Source: an uncultured Methylococcaceae bacterium
GTDB taxonomy: Bacteria; Pseudomonadota; Gammaproteobacteria; Methylococcales; Methylomonadaceae
Length of the DNA stretch: 40,333 bases
Direction: 5' to 3'
Assembly (NCBI GenBank): GCA_913056195.1
Contig: CAJXMF010000022.1
Coordinates: 1-40,333, forward strand
A program made the position numbers and the translations under genes. Position 1 is the stretch's first letter. Each line of letters begins with the position of its first letter. Positions 27,775 through 36,242 of the stretch are shown here, piece after piece. The notes beneath the pieces are model-generated. The model was not told where the DNA came from, did no database searches, and worked only from the letters and a program-made list of their open reading frames with translations.

Positions 27775-29430
27775 ATGTATCAATATAACGATATCGATCA
27801 AACGCTTGTCGATGAACGGGTGGCGCAATATCGCGGGCAAACCGAACGCTATCTGAAAGGCGAAATCGGTGAAGATGAATTTCGCGCGCTGCGGCTAATG
27901 AATGGCTTGTATATTCAAACCCATGCACCGATGCTTAGAGTCGCTATTCCGTATGGTCTGCTCGCATCGAAGCAGGTACGCAAGCTGGCCGAAATTGCCC
28001 GTAAATATGACAAAGGTTATTGCCATTTTTCCACGCGCCAGAATGTTCAATATAACTGGCCTAAACTGGAACAAGTGCCTGATATTCTGGCCGAGCTCGC
28101 CAGCGTTCAGATGCATGCCATTCAAACCAGCGGCAACTGCATGCGCAATACGACAACCGACCACCTGGCCGGTGTTTCCCCTGATGAGCTGGAAGACCCA
28201 AGACCCTGGTGTGAGATTATTCGTCAATGGACCACGTTGCATCCTGAATTCGCGTATTTACCGCGCAAATTCAAAATCGCCGTCAGCAGTTCAGCAACCG
28301 ATCGCGCGGCAACACAATTCCACGATGTTGGCGTCCATATCGTTAAAAACGCTGCGGGCGAAACCGGCTTCCGTATTCTGGTCGGTGGTGGACTCGGCCG
28401 GACGCCGATAATTGGCACCGAAATCAAAGACTTTCTGGAACCCAAATATCTGCTCGCGTATCTCGATGCCATTTTGCGCATTTACAATCTGTACGGCCGT
28501 CGCGATAACAAATACAAGGCGCGCATCAAAATTTTAGTCCGCGAAGAAGGTATCAATAAAATCCGTGAACACGTCGAACAGGAATGGCTGAAAAATCGGG
28601 ATAAATTGATCTTAAAACAAGAAAAAATTGATCATATCAAAAGCTTTTTTCAACCGCCTGCCTATGAAGCGGATGCCGATCAAGATCAAAGCTTCAGCGT
28701 GCATCAGCAACAAAATCCGGCATTTGCCCGCTGGTTGGAAAACAATGTTTGCGCGCACAAACAACCGGGCTACCGTAATGTCATGCTTTCGCTGAAAGCG
28801 CCTGACTCACCGCCGGGCGATATGACCGCTGAACAACTCGATGTGGTCGCCGATTTAGCCGACCAATACAGCTTTGGCGAAATACGCACAACACATCGGC
28901 AGAATCTGGTTCTGGCCGATGTCAAACAAGCCGATTTATTCCCGTTATGGCAGCGTTTGGTCGACATCAAACTGGCCACCCCCAATATCGGCACTGCAAC
29001 CGATATGATTTGCTGCCCGGGGCTTGATTTTTGCGGTCTGGCAAATGCTGGCTCCATTGGCGTTGCACGCGAAATCAACGAGGCTTTAGATGATATTGAA
29101 TATGTATATGATATCGGCGAATTGAAAATCAATATGTCTGGCTGCATGAATGGCTGCGCACATCAAAGTGTCGGCCATATCGGTATTTTAGGCGTCGATA
29201 AAAAAGGCAGTGAATGGTATCAAATTACCCTGGGCGGCTCTTCTGAAAACGAAGCGGCCATTGGAAAACGCTTAGGGCCTGCGGTCGCCAAACATGAAAT
29301 AACACCGGCGATTCGCAAGATTTTGGATGTTTATCTAAAACAGCGCCAACACGAAGAAGAAACCTTCCTTGAAACCGTCAACCGTATTGGCATTGACCCT
29401 TTTAAAGAGCACGTTTATGCAAATCATTAA
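27775..29430 (+). CDS. cysI: Assimilatory sulfite reductase hemoprotein (nitrite/sulfite reductase family)
   Basis: CysI reduces sulfite to sulfide with six electrons, using siroheme coupled to a 4Fe-4S cluster, for cysteine synthesis. The 551-residue product has the two repeated nitrite/sulfite reductase half-domains. It has the cluster ligands Cys414 and Cys420 (CPGLDFC) and Cys457 and Cys461 (CMNGC). The N-terminal pattern STRQNVQYNWPKLEQVPDIL...HAIQTSGNCMRNTTTDH matches the Pseudomonas type CysI. A DUF934 gene overlaps its end by 14 bases, the usual arrangement for this type, and no flavoprotein CysJ is nearby. The electron donor is therefore probably different from the E. coli NADPH system. 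Nitrite reduction is a less likely alternative. Confidence 0.9.
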   Translation: MYQYNDIDQTLVDERVAQYRGQTERYLKGEIGEDEFRALRLMNGLYIQTHAPMLRVAIPYGLLASKQVRKLAEIARKYDKGYCHFSTRQNVQYNWPKLEQVPDILAELASVQMHAIQTSGNCMRNTTTDHLAGVSPDELEDPRPWCEIIRQWTTLHPEFAYLPRKFKIAVSSSATDRAATQFHDVGVHIVKNAAGETGFRILVGGGLGRTPIIGTEIKDFLEPKYLLAYLDAILRIYNLYGRRDNKYKARIKILVREEGINKIREHVEQEWLKNRDKLILKQEKIDHIKSFFQPPAYEADADQDQSFSVHQQQNPAFARWLENNVCAHKQPGYRNVMLSLKAPDSPPGDMTAEQLDVVADLADQYSFGEIRTTHRQNLVLADVKQADLFPLWQRLVDIKLATPNIGTATDMICCPGLDFCGLANAGSIGVAREINEALDDIEYVYDIGELKINMSGCMNGCAHQSVGHIGILGVDKKGSEWYQITLGGSSENEAAIGKRLGPAVAKHEITPAIRKILDVYLKQRQHEEETFLETVNRIGIDPFKEHVYANH

Positions 29431-29872
29431 AGATCGCCAAATTATCGAAAACAACTGGTCGTTTATTGAGGATAACCAGGCCTTGCCAATGGGCAACGTG
29501 ATTATCAGCTTATCACGCTGGCAGGCTGAAAAACCACAATTAAAACAACATGCCGCGCCACTGGGCCTGCGCCTGCAATCAAGCGACAATGTTGCCGATA
29601 TTGCTCAGGATCTGGCGCATTTCGACCTGATCGAATTGCACTTCCCGGTCTTTACCGACGGCCGAGGATTTTCTCAAGCAAAGTTGTTGCGTGATCGTTA
29701 CCAATATACCGGCGAAATTCGCGCCAGCGGTCATTTTATGGTGGATCAGGTTTTTTATATGACCAAAGTTGGCATCAATGCGTTTGACTTAAACGACGAA
29801 AAACAGCTCCCCCTCGCCATTTCGCTGATGGACGATTTTTCAGTCAGTTATCAGGAACTGCTGTTCGCCTAA
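29417..29872 (+). CDS. DUF934 protein, sulfite reductase partner
   Basis: The 151-residue soluble protein begins MQIIKDRQIIENNWSF and contains LPMGNVIISLSRW, FPVFTDGRGFSQAKLLRDRY and ASGHFMVDQVFYM, hallmarks of the DUF934 family. These genes nearly always follow cysI in beta- and gammaproteobacteria and are presumed to help sulfite reduction; the biochemical role is not known to me. The ATG at 29417 lies inside the end of cysI, implying translational coupling. The longer frame from 29369 reads only cysI sequence in another frame. Confidence 0.88.
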   Translation: MQIIKDRQIIENNWSFIEDNQALPMGNVIISLSRWQAEKPQLKQHAAPLGLRLQSSDNVADIAQDLAHFDLIELHFPVFTDGRGFSQAKLLRDRYQYTGEIRASGHFMVDQVFYMTKVGINAFDLNDEKQLPLAISLMDDFSVSYQELLFA

Positions 29873-29956
29873 ACGACACCTGAATCCGTGCCAAACCAAT
29901 ATATATCTAGCGACCTGCTATCCATATTGAAGTTACGGATTCATCTGACACATACA

Positions 29957-29982
29957 GAGCCTGAAACATAACGCCCAGGCTC
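29957..29982. repeat. Inverted repeat after the cysI-DUF934 pair
   Basis: GAGCCTG (29957-29963) is mirrored exactly by CAGGCTC (29976-29982) around a 12-base loop. It lies 85 bases past the DUF934 stop. There is no T tract, so a terminator role is doubtful. Confidence 0.35.
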
Positions 29983-30058
29983 GGTGTGATTAGCCTCTCA
30001 TACTCTACCATTTCTCTCCAACATCAAGTCTCTACACCTGACAACCGCCAGGCTATAA

Positions 30059-30319
30059 CTTATAATTCAGGAGTTAAAAATTGATCGCAATTTTGTCAAA
30101 GATATAGGCCATGATACAAACGATCAAGCCATCATAGAAACGATTATCGCCATGGCCAAACACATGCAATTACAAGTCATTGCAGAAGGCGTAGAAACCG
30201 ATCTTCAGCTGAGCTTTTTACATCAGCATGGCTGTTTCCATTATCAGGGATATTACTTCAGCAAGCCTTTACCTCAGAATGACTTTGAAGACTTTGTTCG
30301 TCAAAGTCGCAACGTTTAG
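30059..30319 (+). pseudogene. EAL-domain (cyclic-di-GMP phosphodiesterase) C-terminal remnant
   Basis: Reading in one frame from just after a TAA at 30056 to the TAG at 30317 gives about 86 codons with clear EAL-domain similarity. ELKIDRNFVKDI is followed by AIIETIIAMAKHMQLQVIAE, GVET, and the ending QGYYFSKPLPQNDF. This covers only the last third of an EAL domain. The EAL signature itself and the first metal ligands are missing, no start codon with a ribosome site precedes it, and the upstream 180 bases do not continue the domain in any frame that I could see. It is best read as a decaying fragment of a diguanylate-signalling gene left by deletion. It lies between DUF934 and the NtrC-controlled porin promoter. 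Confidence 0.75.
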
Positions 30320-30366
30320 CATTCGTGCAATGCATTCTTGAATACCCCCCTACAAACCCGTCAAAT

Positions 30367-30383
30367 CACACCAGAATGGTGCA
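30367..30383 (+). promoter_or_regulatory. NtrC-binding site upstream of the porin
   Basis: CACACCAGAATGGTGCA matches the NtrC dyad TGCACCA-N3-TGGTGCA at all but the first two bases. Its centre is about 118 bases upstream of the start point predicted by the sigma54 promoter, a typical enhancer distance. A further GCACCA half-site (30389-30394) follows. Confidence 0.7.
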
Positions 30384-30466
30384 TTAACGCACCAAAGAAA
30401 CACAAAAACAACAAAAGTAGCGTTATAGCTACATCTTGGGTCCTATAAAATCAATGACTTGTGTTA

Positions 30467-30482
30467 TGGCCCGCTAATTGCT
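30467..30482 (+). promoter_or_regulatory. Sigma54 (-24/-12) promoter of the porin gene
   Basis: TGGCCCGCTAATTGCT differs from the sigma54 consensus TGGCACG-N4-TTGCW at one base, and the GG and GC pairs are exactly ten bases apart. Transcription would start near 30493, giving a 27-base leader to the ATG at 30520. Confidence 0.8.
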
Positions 30483-30519
30483 TAACACAAATAGACTTTA
30501 TTTCTGGAGACCCACGAAA

Positions 30520-31713
30520 ATGAAAATAAAACTTATCGCACTCCCGCTAATTAGCGGATCACTCCTGAGCGCAGGCTTTAATGCACAAGCAGAAGGCGCC
30601 ATTGAAGCATTAACAGGCGCCAATATAAATAACGCTCAGGCTTTAAAAGACTGGGGTATTGAAATAGGCGGCTGGGCTGATGCGGGTATTGCTTATGCAT
30701 CACATAATAATCCCAGCCATAATAATGGAACTGTCCCATTTGGTACCCGTCGTATCAATGAATTCATGTTAAACCAAGCTTATTTATACATAGAAAAAGC
30801 AGTTAAAACCGATGGTTCAAACTGGGATATTGGGGGGCGAGTCGATTTTCTGTTTGGTGATGATGCCAATACTACTCAAGCGGGCGGATGGGACAATCAG
30901 ATTTTGGGTTCTACCAACAACAAAAGCTTTAACCGCTATGATATTGCTTTCCCCCAGGCTTATGCAGAAATCTATGCGCCTATCGGTAACGGTTTGACAG
31001 CGAAGCTTGGACATTTCTACACCATTATTGGTTATGAAGTTGTTACTTCGCCAGATAATTTTTTCTATTCACATGCTTACACCATGAACTATGGCGAACC
31101 ATTTACCCATACGGGCGCCCTGCTGACTTACCAGGTTAATGATAACTGGTCGGTATCTGGTGGAGCGGTTAATGGTTGGGATAATTTTCGCAATAATGCC
31201 GGTGGCGGCAACTGGAGTTTTCTAGGCAGCGCTAACTGGAGCAGCGATGATGAAAAATCTTCACTGGCCGTTTCCTTAATCAGTGGTGATGAAGTGGTTA
31301 ACTGGGGTGCACCTAGCACCAACAGAACCATGTACAGCATTGTCTTTTCACACGACTTCAATAATAAACTACATTATGTTTTCCAACATGACCTTGGAAC
31401 CCAGAAAGGCTTGAATGCCGCCGGGAAAAATGCTGATTGGTATGGCGTCAACCAATATCTGACGTATGACATCAATGATCAACTGACGGCAGGCTTGAGA
31501 GCGGAATGGTTTAGCGATAGAGGTGCCCGTATTAACGCTTTTGGCGCCAACTACTATGCTGTTTCGGCAGGTGTTAATTACACTCCCGCTTCATGGTTAA
31601 AATTCCGCCCAGAAGTCCGTTATGACTGGGCTGATACCAATGGTGCCGGGAAAGTATTTCGCAATAAAAATGAGCAAGTACAGGTTGCAATGGACTTTAT
31701 CGTCACCTTCTAA
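30520..31713 (+). CDS. Outer-membrane beta-barrel porin (OmpL-like/BBP2-type)
   Basis: The 397-residue protein has a signal peptide (about 1-24, cut after NAQA). A mature part of alternating aromatic and polar strands follows, ending in Phe (DFIVTF), the mark of an outer-membrane barrel. Stretches such as GGWADAGIAY, GGRVDFLFGDD and FPQAYAEIYAPIGNGLTAKLGHF fit the beta-barrel porin-2 family; the transported substrate is unknown. The ATG at 30520 follows a GGAG and the predicted sigma54 start point, so the longer frame from 30478, which overlaps the promoter, is rejected. With an NtrC site upstream and glnA next door, it is probably induced by nitrogen limitation and may admit a nitrogen compound. 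That role is inferred from control, not from the protein itself. Confidence 0.85.
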   Translation: MKIKLIALPLISGSLLSAGFNAQAEGAIEALTGANINNAQALKDWGIEIGGWADAGIAYASHNNPSHNNGTVPFGTRRINEFMLNQAYLYIEKAVKTDGSNWDIGGRVDFLFGDDANTTQAGGWDNQILGSTNNKSFNRYDIAFPQAYAEIYAPIGNGLTAKLGHFYTIIGYEVVTSPDNFFYSHAYTMNYGEPFTHTGALLTYQVNDNWSVSGGAVNGWDNFRNNAGGGNWSFLGSANWSSDDEKSSLAVSLISGDEVVNWGAPSTNRTMYSIVFSHDFNNKLHYVFQHDLGTQKGLNAAGKNADWYGVNQYLTYDINDQLTAGLRAEWFSDRGARINAFGANYYAVSAGVNYTPASWLKFRPEVRYDWADTNGAGKVFRNKNEQVQVAMDFIVTF

Positions 31714-31747
31714 ACGCAGTATTTAGCTTTAAAGCTTAAAAACATAC

Positions 31748-31796
31748 AAACAAACCCATAGATATGCTTTAAACCGCAGACTGAGGGTTTGTTTTT
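31748..31796 (+). terminator. Probable terminator between porin and glnA
   Basis: AAACAAACCC (31748-31757) pairs with GGGTTTGTTT (31785-31794) across a 27-base loop and is followed by more T residues. The large loop makes it weaker than the other terminators here, so some read-through into glnA is possible. Confidence 0.55.
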
Positions 31797-31886
31797 ATAG
31801 CGTATTACATTATTTGATGGTATTGTTATATTCGCTTGGTTTTATACCCATTAAATAACACATAACAACACGGGAGACCTTAACTC

Positions 31887-33296
31887 ATGTCAGTAGACAA
31901 CGTTTTAAAAATGATCCAGGAAAACGACATTAAATTTGTTGATTTCCGTTTTTGTGATACCCGCGGAAAAGAGCAACATGTCACTTTCCCGGCTCACACG
32001 GTAGATGAAGACACCTTTGAAGAAGGCAATATGTTCGACGGTTCGTCTGTTGCCGGCTGGAAAGGCATTAACGAATCCGATATGATCCTGATGCCTGATC
32101 CATCAACGGCTGTCATTGACCCATTCTTCGATGACAATACCTTGGTTTTACGCTGCGACATCATTGAACCTAAAGACATGCAAGGCTATGCACGTGACCC
32201 ACGCTCCATCGCCAAGCGTGCCGAAGCTTATATGAAATCAACCGGAATTGCCGACACGGCTTTTTTTGGCCCGGAAAATGAATTTTTCGTATTTGATGAT
32301 GTGCGCTGGTCCAACAGCATGGGAAGCTGCGGTTACCAGGTTGATTCTGAAGAGTCACACTGGAATTCCGAAAAAATCTACGAAGATGGCAACATCGGCC
32401 ATCGACCTGGCGTTAAAGGCGGCTACTTTCCTGTTCCTCCCGTTGATTCCTTACAAGATATGCGCTCTGCCATGTGCCTGGTGCTGGAAGAAATGGGTCA
32501 AACCACCGAAGTTCATCACCATGAAGTGGCCACGGCGGGCCAATGTGAAATTGGCTCCAAATTCAACACCTTGGTCAACAAAGCCGATGAAGTCCTGGTC
32601 TTAAAATATGTCGTTCAAAACATTGCCCATGCCTATGGCAAAACGGCAACCTTCATGCCTAAGCCATTAGTCGGTGACAATGGTAACGGTATGCATGTCC
32701 ATCAATCGCTTTCTAAAGACGGCGTCAACCTGTTTTCTGGCGACCTGTATGGTGGCTTATCCGAAACTGCGTTGTTCTATATTGGTGGCATCATTAAACA
32801 TGCTAAAGCGCTGAATGCATTCGCCAATGCCTCAACAAACAGCTATAAACGTTTGGTCCCTGGTTTTGAAGCACCAGTTATGCTGGCTTACTCTGCGCGT
32901 AACCGTTCCGCGTCTATTCGAGTCCCTTTTGTTAACAATCCAAAAGGCCGCCGCATCGAATTACGTTTTGGCGACTCTACCGCAAATCCATATTTGTGTT
33001 TCTCAGCGATGCTGATGGCCGGACTCGATGGCATCCAAAACAAAATTCACCCGGGTGAAGCCATGGATAAAGACCTTTATGATCTTCCGCCCGAAGAAGA
33101 AAAAGCAATCCCTCAGGTTGCTTTCTCATTTGACGAAGCATTAAAAGCATTAGATGAAGACCGTGAGTTCTTGACCCGTGGTGGTGTATTCTCTGATGAC
33201 GCCATCAATGCTTATATTGCATTGAAGACCGAAGAAGTTCAGCGCCTGCGCATGAGCACGCATCCAGTTGAATTCGATATGTACTACAGCCTGTAA
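31887..33296 (+). CDS. glnA: Glutamine synthetase type I
   Basis: GlnA makes glutamine from glutamate, ammonia and ATP. The 469-residue product is the usual length of the dodecameric GSI-beta enzyme. It shows the N-terminal Asp-containing segment ([17 protein letters not shown]), the metal and ATP motifs ([29 protein letters not shown]) and Tyr398 in DLYDLPPEE. That tyrosine is adenylylated by GlnE to switch the enzyme off when nitrogen is plentiful. A GGGAG Shine-Dalgarno sequence precedes the ATG. No GG-N10-GC sigma54 element was found in the 90 bases upstream, unlike the promoters of the porin, ntrB and glnK. glnA may therefore rely on a sigma70 promoter, although I could not identify a convincing one. 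A strong terminator follows. Confidence 0.98.
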   Translation: MSVDNVLKMIQENDIKFVDFRFCDTRGKEQHVTFPAHTVDEDTFEEGNMFDGSSVAGWKGINESDMILMPDPSTAVIDPFFDDNTLVLRCDIIEPKDMQGYARDPRSIAKRAEAYMKSTGIADTAFFGPENEFFVFDDVRWSNSMGSCGYQVDSEESHWNSEKIYEDGNIGHRPGVKGGYFPVPPVDSLQDMRSAMCLVLEEMGQTTEVHHHEVATAGQCEIGSKFNTLVNKADEVLVLKYVVQNIAHAYGKTATFMPKPLVGDNGNGMHVHQSLSKDGVNLFSGDLYGGLSETALFYIGGIIKHAKALNAFANASTNSYKRLVPGFEAPVMLAYSARNRSASIRVPFVNNPKGRRIELRFGDSTANPYLCFSAMLMAGLDGIQNKIHPGEAMDKDLYDLPPEEEKAIPQVAFSFDEALKALDEDREFLTRGGVFSDDAINAYIALKTEEVQRLRMSTHPVEFDMYYSL

Positions 33297-33321
33297 TACC
33301 ACGTTGGCTTCTATTGCAAGC

Positions 33322-33350
33322 AAAAACGCCCCATAATGGGGCGTTTTTGT
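33322..33350 (+). terminator. Intrinsic terminator of glnA
   Basis: A perfect 12-bp stem (33322-33333 with 33337-33348) with loop TAA and a T-rich end lies 26 bases after the glnA stop. It separates glnA from ntrBC. Its core GCCCCA-TAA-TGGGGC also resembles an NtrC dyad. Confidence 0.92.
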
Positions 33351-33439
33351 TTCCATTCTCTCAACTTTTTCTATTTTCACACCCGCTCTTTCCTTAGAAT
33401 ATGTGTAATATCCCGCACATAGCTACATGCCTTGTTTGA

Positions 33440-33455
33440 TGGCATTATAGTTGCT
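33440..33455 (+). promoter_or_regulatory. Sigma54 (-24/-12) promoter of ntrBC
   Basis: TGGCATTATAGTTGCT carries the TGGCA and TTGCT elements with GG and GC exactly ten bases apart. The predicted start near 33466 precedes the ntrB ATG at 33489 by 23 bases and supports that start over the longer frame from 33432, which would contain the promoter. Confidence 0.75.
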
Positions 33456-33488
33456 TGTATTTTCTATCATCACATCAACTTTGCGCTT

Positions 33489-34538
33489 ATGCTTGAAAAA
33501 AAAATTCTGGATCATCTGAATGAAGCTATTTTATTGTTTGACCGACAATTAAAGCTGATTTATATCAATTCAACCGCAGAAATTTTATTTGATGATAGCG
33601 CTAAGCATTTAATTGGAAAAACCGCCCAAAGCTTATTAAAACCGCGTAACCCTGCTTTTCTTGGCACACTTGAACACTGCCTTAAAACCCAAGAACAATT
33701 TATTGACCGAGAGCTCCCGCTTAATCATACTGAACATAGCCGAATGGTTAATTTCAGTGTCACCCCCATTATTGAAAACGAACAACTTGATTCAGTTTTA
33801 CTTGAACTCATTGCAGTCGATAATCAGCTACGAATCACTCGCGAAGAACAGCTTCTTGCCCAACAAAATACCGCAAAAATGCTCGCGCGAGGCCTCGCAC
33901 ATGAGATTAAAAATCCATTAGGCGGCCTGCGTGGTGCGGCGCAATTATTAGAGCTTGAATTAGATGCCCCTGAGTTAAAAGAATACACTCAGATTATTAT
34001 CGCAGAATCTGATCGCTTACAGCAGTTGATCGATAAAATGCTGGGCCCTAATAAACCCGCACAAAAATCACCCATGAATATCCATCAGGCACTGGAGCGC
34101 GTTAAACAACTTCTCAGTGCAGAATGCTCGAAAAATATTATTTTTAGCACCGATTATGATCCCAGCATTCCAGAAATAAAAGCCGATATGGATCAATTAA
34201 TCCAGGTTTTCCTGAATATTGCGCGGAATGCGGTTCAGGCCTTGCCAGAAGGTGGAAACATTATATTTAAATCACGCATACAACGCTGGATCACCATCAG
34301 ACGCCAACGTTACAAACTGTGTGTAAAAATCGATATTATCGATAATGGCCCGGGCATCCATCCTGATATTATCAGTCAGATTTTTTATCCTATGATTACT
34401 GGACGTCCTGAAGGAACTGGGCTTGGTCTTTCAATCGCTCAATCGCTGATCCATCAGCATCAGGGGTTTATCGAATGCGATAGTCACCCAGGTTACACAC
34501 GCTTTTCTGTATTCTTACCTTTGGAGGATAATGATTAA
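33489..34538 (+). CDS. ntrB: Nitrogen regulation sensor kinase/phosphatase NtrB
   Basis: NtrB (GlnL) phosphorylates or dephosphorylates NtrC according to the state of PII. The 349-residue cytoplasmic protein has an N-terminal PAS domain (about 5-110) and a dimerisation/phosphotransfer helix with His138 in GLAHEIKNPLGGLRGAAQLL. The ATPase domain has the N box (NIARNAVQAL), DNGPGI and GTGLGLSIAQSLI. No membrane segments are present, as expected for NtrB. It overlaps ntrC or abuts it within a few bases. The sigma54 promoter just upstream suggests positive autoregulation by NtrC. Confidence 0.95.
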   Translation: MLEKKILDHLNEAILLFDRQLKLIYINSTAEILFDDSAKHLIGKTAQSLLKPRNPAFLGTLEHCLKTQEQFIDRELPLNHTEHSRMVNFSVTPIIENEQLDSVLLELIAVDNQLRITREEQLLAQQNTAKMLARGLAHEIKNPLGGLRGAAQLLELELDAPELKEYTQIIIAESDRLQQLIDKMLGPNKPAQKSPMNIHQALERVKQLLSAECSKNIIFSTDYDPSIPEIKADMDQLIQVFLNIARNAVQALPEGGNIIFKSRIQRWITIRRQRYKLCVKIDIIDNGPGIHPDIISQIFYPMITGRPEGTGLGLSIAQSLIHQHQGFIECDSHPGYTRFSVFLPLEDND

Positions 34539-34539
34539 T

Positions 34540-35958
34540 ATGAGCACTCATACTATCTGGGTTGTTGATGATGACAAATCCATTCGCTGGGTACTGGAAA
34601 AGGCTTTACAAAAAAATGGTTTCAATACTCGCAGCTTTTGTCATGGCAATGATGTAATGGCGGCACTACAACATGAAGACCCTGATGTATTAATTACCGA
34701 TATTCGTATGCCCGGGATTAGTGGGCTGGATCTGACACAAGCTATCAGAGACCAATATCCTGAACTTTCAGTCATTGTCATGACCGCCCACTCAGACCTG
34801 GACAGTGCCGTTTCAGCATTTCAATACGGTGCCTTTGAATATTTACCCAAACCTTTTGACCTGAACACAGTTATTGACAAAGTCAGGCAAGCCTGTGCAG
34901 CACGCAGTCAGAATAATACTGAATCATCTCTACCTTCTCAACAACAGTTGCCCGAAATAATCGGCGAATCACCGGCTATGCAGGAAGTTTTTCGAGCCAT
35001 CGGGCGGCTTGCACGTTCACATATCACCGTATTAATTAACGGCGAGTCCGGAACGGGTAAAGAACTGGTTGCCCAAGCATTACACCGCCATAGCCCTCGT
35101 GCAAAACATCCCTTTATTGCATTAAATATGGCGGCTATTCCAAAGGACTTAATGGAATCAGAACTGTTTGGCCATGAGAAAGGGGCATTTACCGGAGCGA
35201 CCAGCCGCCGGTCTGGACGTTTTGAGCAAGCTGACCGCGGCACCTTGTTTCTGGATGAAATTGGCGACATGCCGATTGAGCTGCAAACGCGCTTATTGCG
35301 CGTTCTTGCAAACAACGAATTTTACCCTGTCGGTGCTCATATCCCGACTAAAGTGGATGTCAGAATTATTGCCGCCACGCATCAAAATCTTGAGCAGCTC
35401 GTTGCTGAAGGTCATTTTCGAGAAGACTTGTTTCATCGCCTTAATGTGATCCGAGTGCATATCCCGCCATTACGAGAACGCAATAGCGATATTATTTTAC
35501 TCATGCACCATTTTTTGCAAAAAAGTGCAGAAGAACTGCAAACCGATATAAAAATCCTGACACCTGAAGTTGAAACCTTTTTAAAATCCCTGGACTGGCC
35601 AGGTAATGTCAGACAGCTGGAAAACCTCTGTCGTTGGCTAACGGTAATGGCATCAGGGCGCCAAATTTATCTTCAAGACCTTCCACCTGAACTCAAATCG
35701 CCTCCGGCACAAATCAGTACAAACAACGAGCCAATAGATGATTGGCAACATACCTTTAAACAATGGGTGATACAAAAATTAACCCAAGGACAAACCGACC
35801 TTGCCAAACAAGCCATCCCAATTACCGAAGAAATTTTAATTAAAGCTGCGCTTGATCAAACGCATGGTAAAAAAAATGAGGCCGCCAAGCTTTTAGGTTA
35901 TGGTCGAAATACCTTAACCCGAAAACTGAAGGAACTGAATATTTCAGACTCGTCTTAA
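34540..35958 (+). CDS. ntrC: Nitrogen regulation response regulator NtrC, sigma54 activator
   Basis: NtrC (GlnG) binds enhancers and uses ATP to open sigma54 promoters. The 472-residue product has a receiver domain with Asp10-Asp12 and phosphorylation site Asp54 (LITDIRMPG). The AAA+ domain has Walker A GESGTGKE (168-175), the sigma54-contacting GAFTGA loop (215-220) and LFLDEIGDMP. The C-terminal Fis-type helix-turn-helix is AAKLLGYGRNTLTRKLKEL. The ATG at 34540 gives the same N-terminal length as E. coli NtrC; another ATG at 34531 overlaps the ntrB stop. It follows ntrB directly after a GGAGG. Its predicted targets in this window are the porin, ntrBC and glnK-amtB promoters. Confidence 0.96.
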   Translation: MSTHTIWVVDDDKSIRWVLEKALQKNGFNTRSFCHGNDVMAALQHEDPDVLITDIRMPGISGLDLTQAIRDQYPELSVIVMTAHSDLDSAVSAFQYGAFEYLPKPFDLNTVIDKVRQACAARSQNNTESSLPSQQQLPEIIGESPAMQEVFRAIGRLARSHITVLINGESGTGKELVAQALHRHSPRAKHPFIALNMAAIPKDLMESELFGHEKGAFTGATSRRSGRFEQADRGTLFLDEIGDMPIELQTRLLRVLANNEFYPVGAHIPTKVDVRIIAATHQNLEQLVAEGHFREDLFHRLNVIRVHIPPLRERNSDIILLMHHFLQKSAEELQTDIKILTPEVETFLKSLDWPGNVRQLENLCRWLTVMASGRQIYLQDLPPELKSPPAQISTNNEPIDDWQHTFKQWVIQKLTQGQTDLAKQAIPITEEILIKAALDQTHGKKNEAAKLLGYGRNTLTRKLKELNISDSS

Positions 35959-36043
35959 TAGACGTTACAGAAGTACAAGCATGTGCGGAAAAACAGGACG
36001 CAATTAAATTATAAACAAGCAAGTTTAAGAACGTAATTTTCAT

Positions 36044-36184
36044 TTGACCGAAAAGAAGCGTCAACTATTATCAAGTTCAATCGAGGATATGTTTAATGAC
36101 TTGAAACTGGATTTTTCAAAAATCCATCAGATTAAAGGCTCGTTGATCAACATGATCATTCAGAGCGTTGATACGTTACATTGA
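36044..36184 (+). CDS. Small unrecognised open reading frame
   Basis: From a TTG at 36044 (46 residues), or an ATG at 36089 with a GAGG just before it (31 residues), the frame reads to a TGA at 36182. The product is rich in Ile, Leu, Lys and Ser and could form an amphipathic helix; it matches nothing that I recognise. Its stop is eight bases before a strong terminator, which is what a real short gene would show, but chance or a gene remnant is just as possible. Confidence 0.25.
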   Translation: MTEKKRQLLSSSIEDMFNDLKLDFSKIHQIKGSLINMIIQSVDTLH

Positions 36185-36191
36185 TAGAAAC

Positions 36192-36223
36192 AAAAAGGCT
36201 GTCGCCTTCGACAGCCTTTTTTT
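36192..36223. terminator. Bidirectional terminator between ntrC and amtB
   Basis: AAAAAGGCTGTC (36192-36203) pairs with GACAGCCTTTTT (36210-36221) around a six-base loop, with T runs on both strands. It lies between the convergent ntrC and amtB genes and can end both transcripts. Confidence 0.92.
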
Positions 36224-36242
36224 ACACTATAGTTTCAGCGAA

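Noticed and set aside
31797..31886. Sigma54 promoter for glnA
   Set aside because: Every GG in this stretch was checked for a GC ten bases later and none fits; no NtrC dyad was found either.
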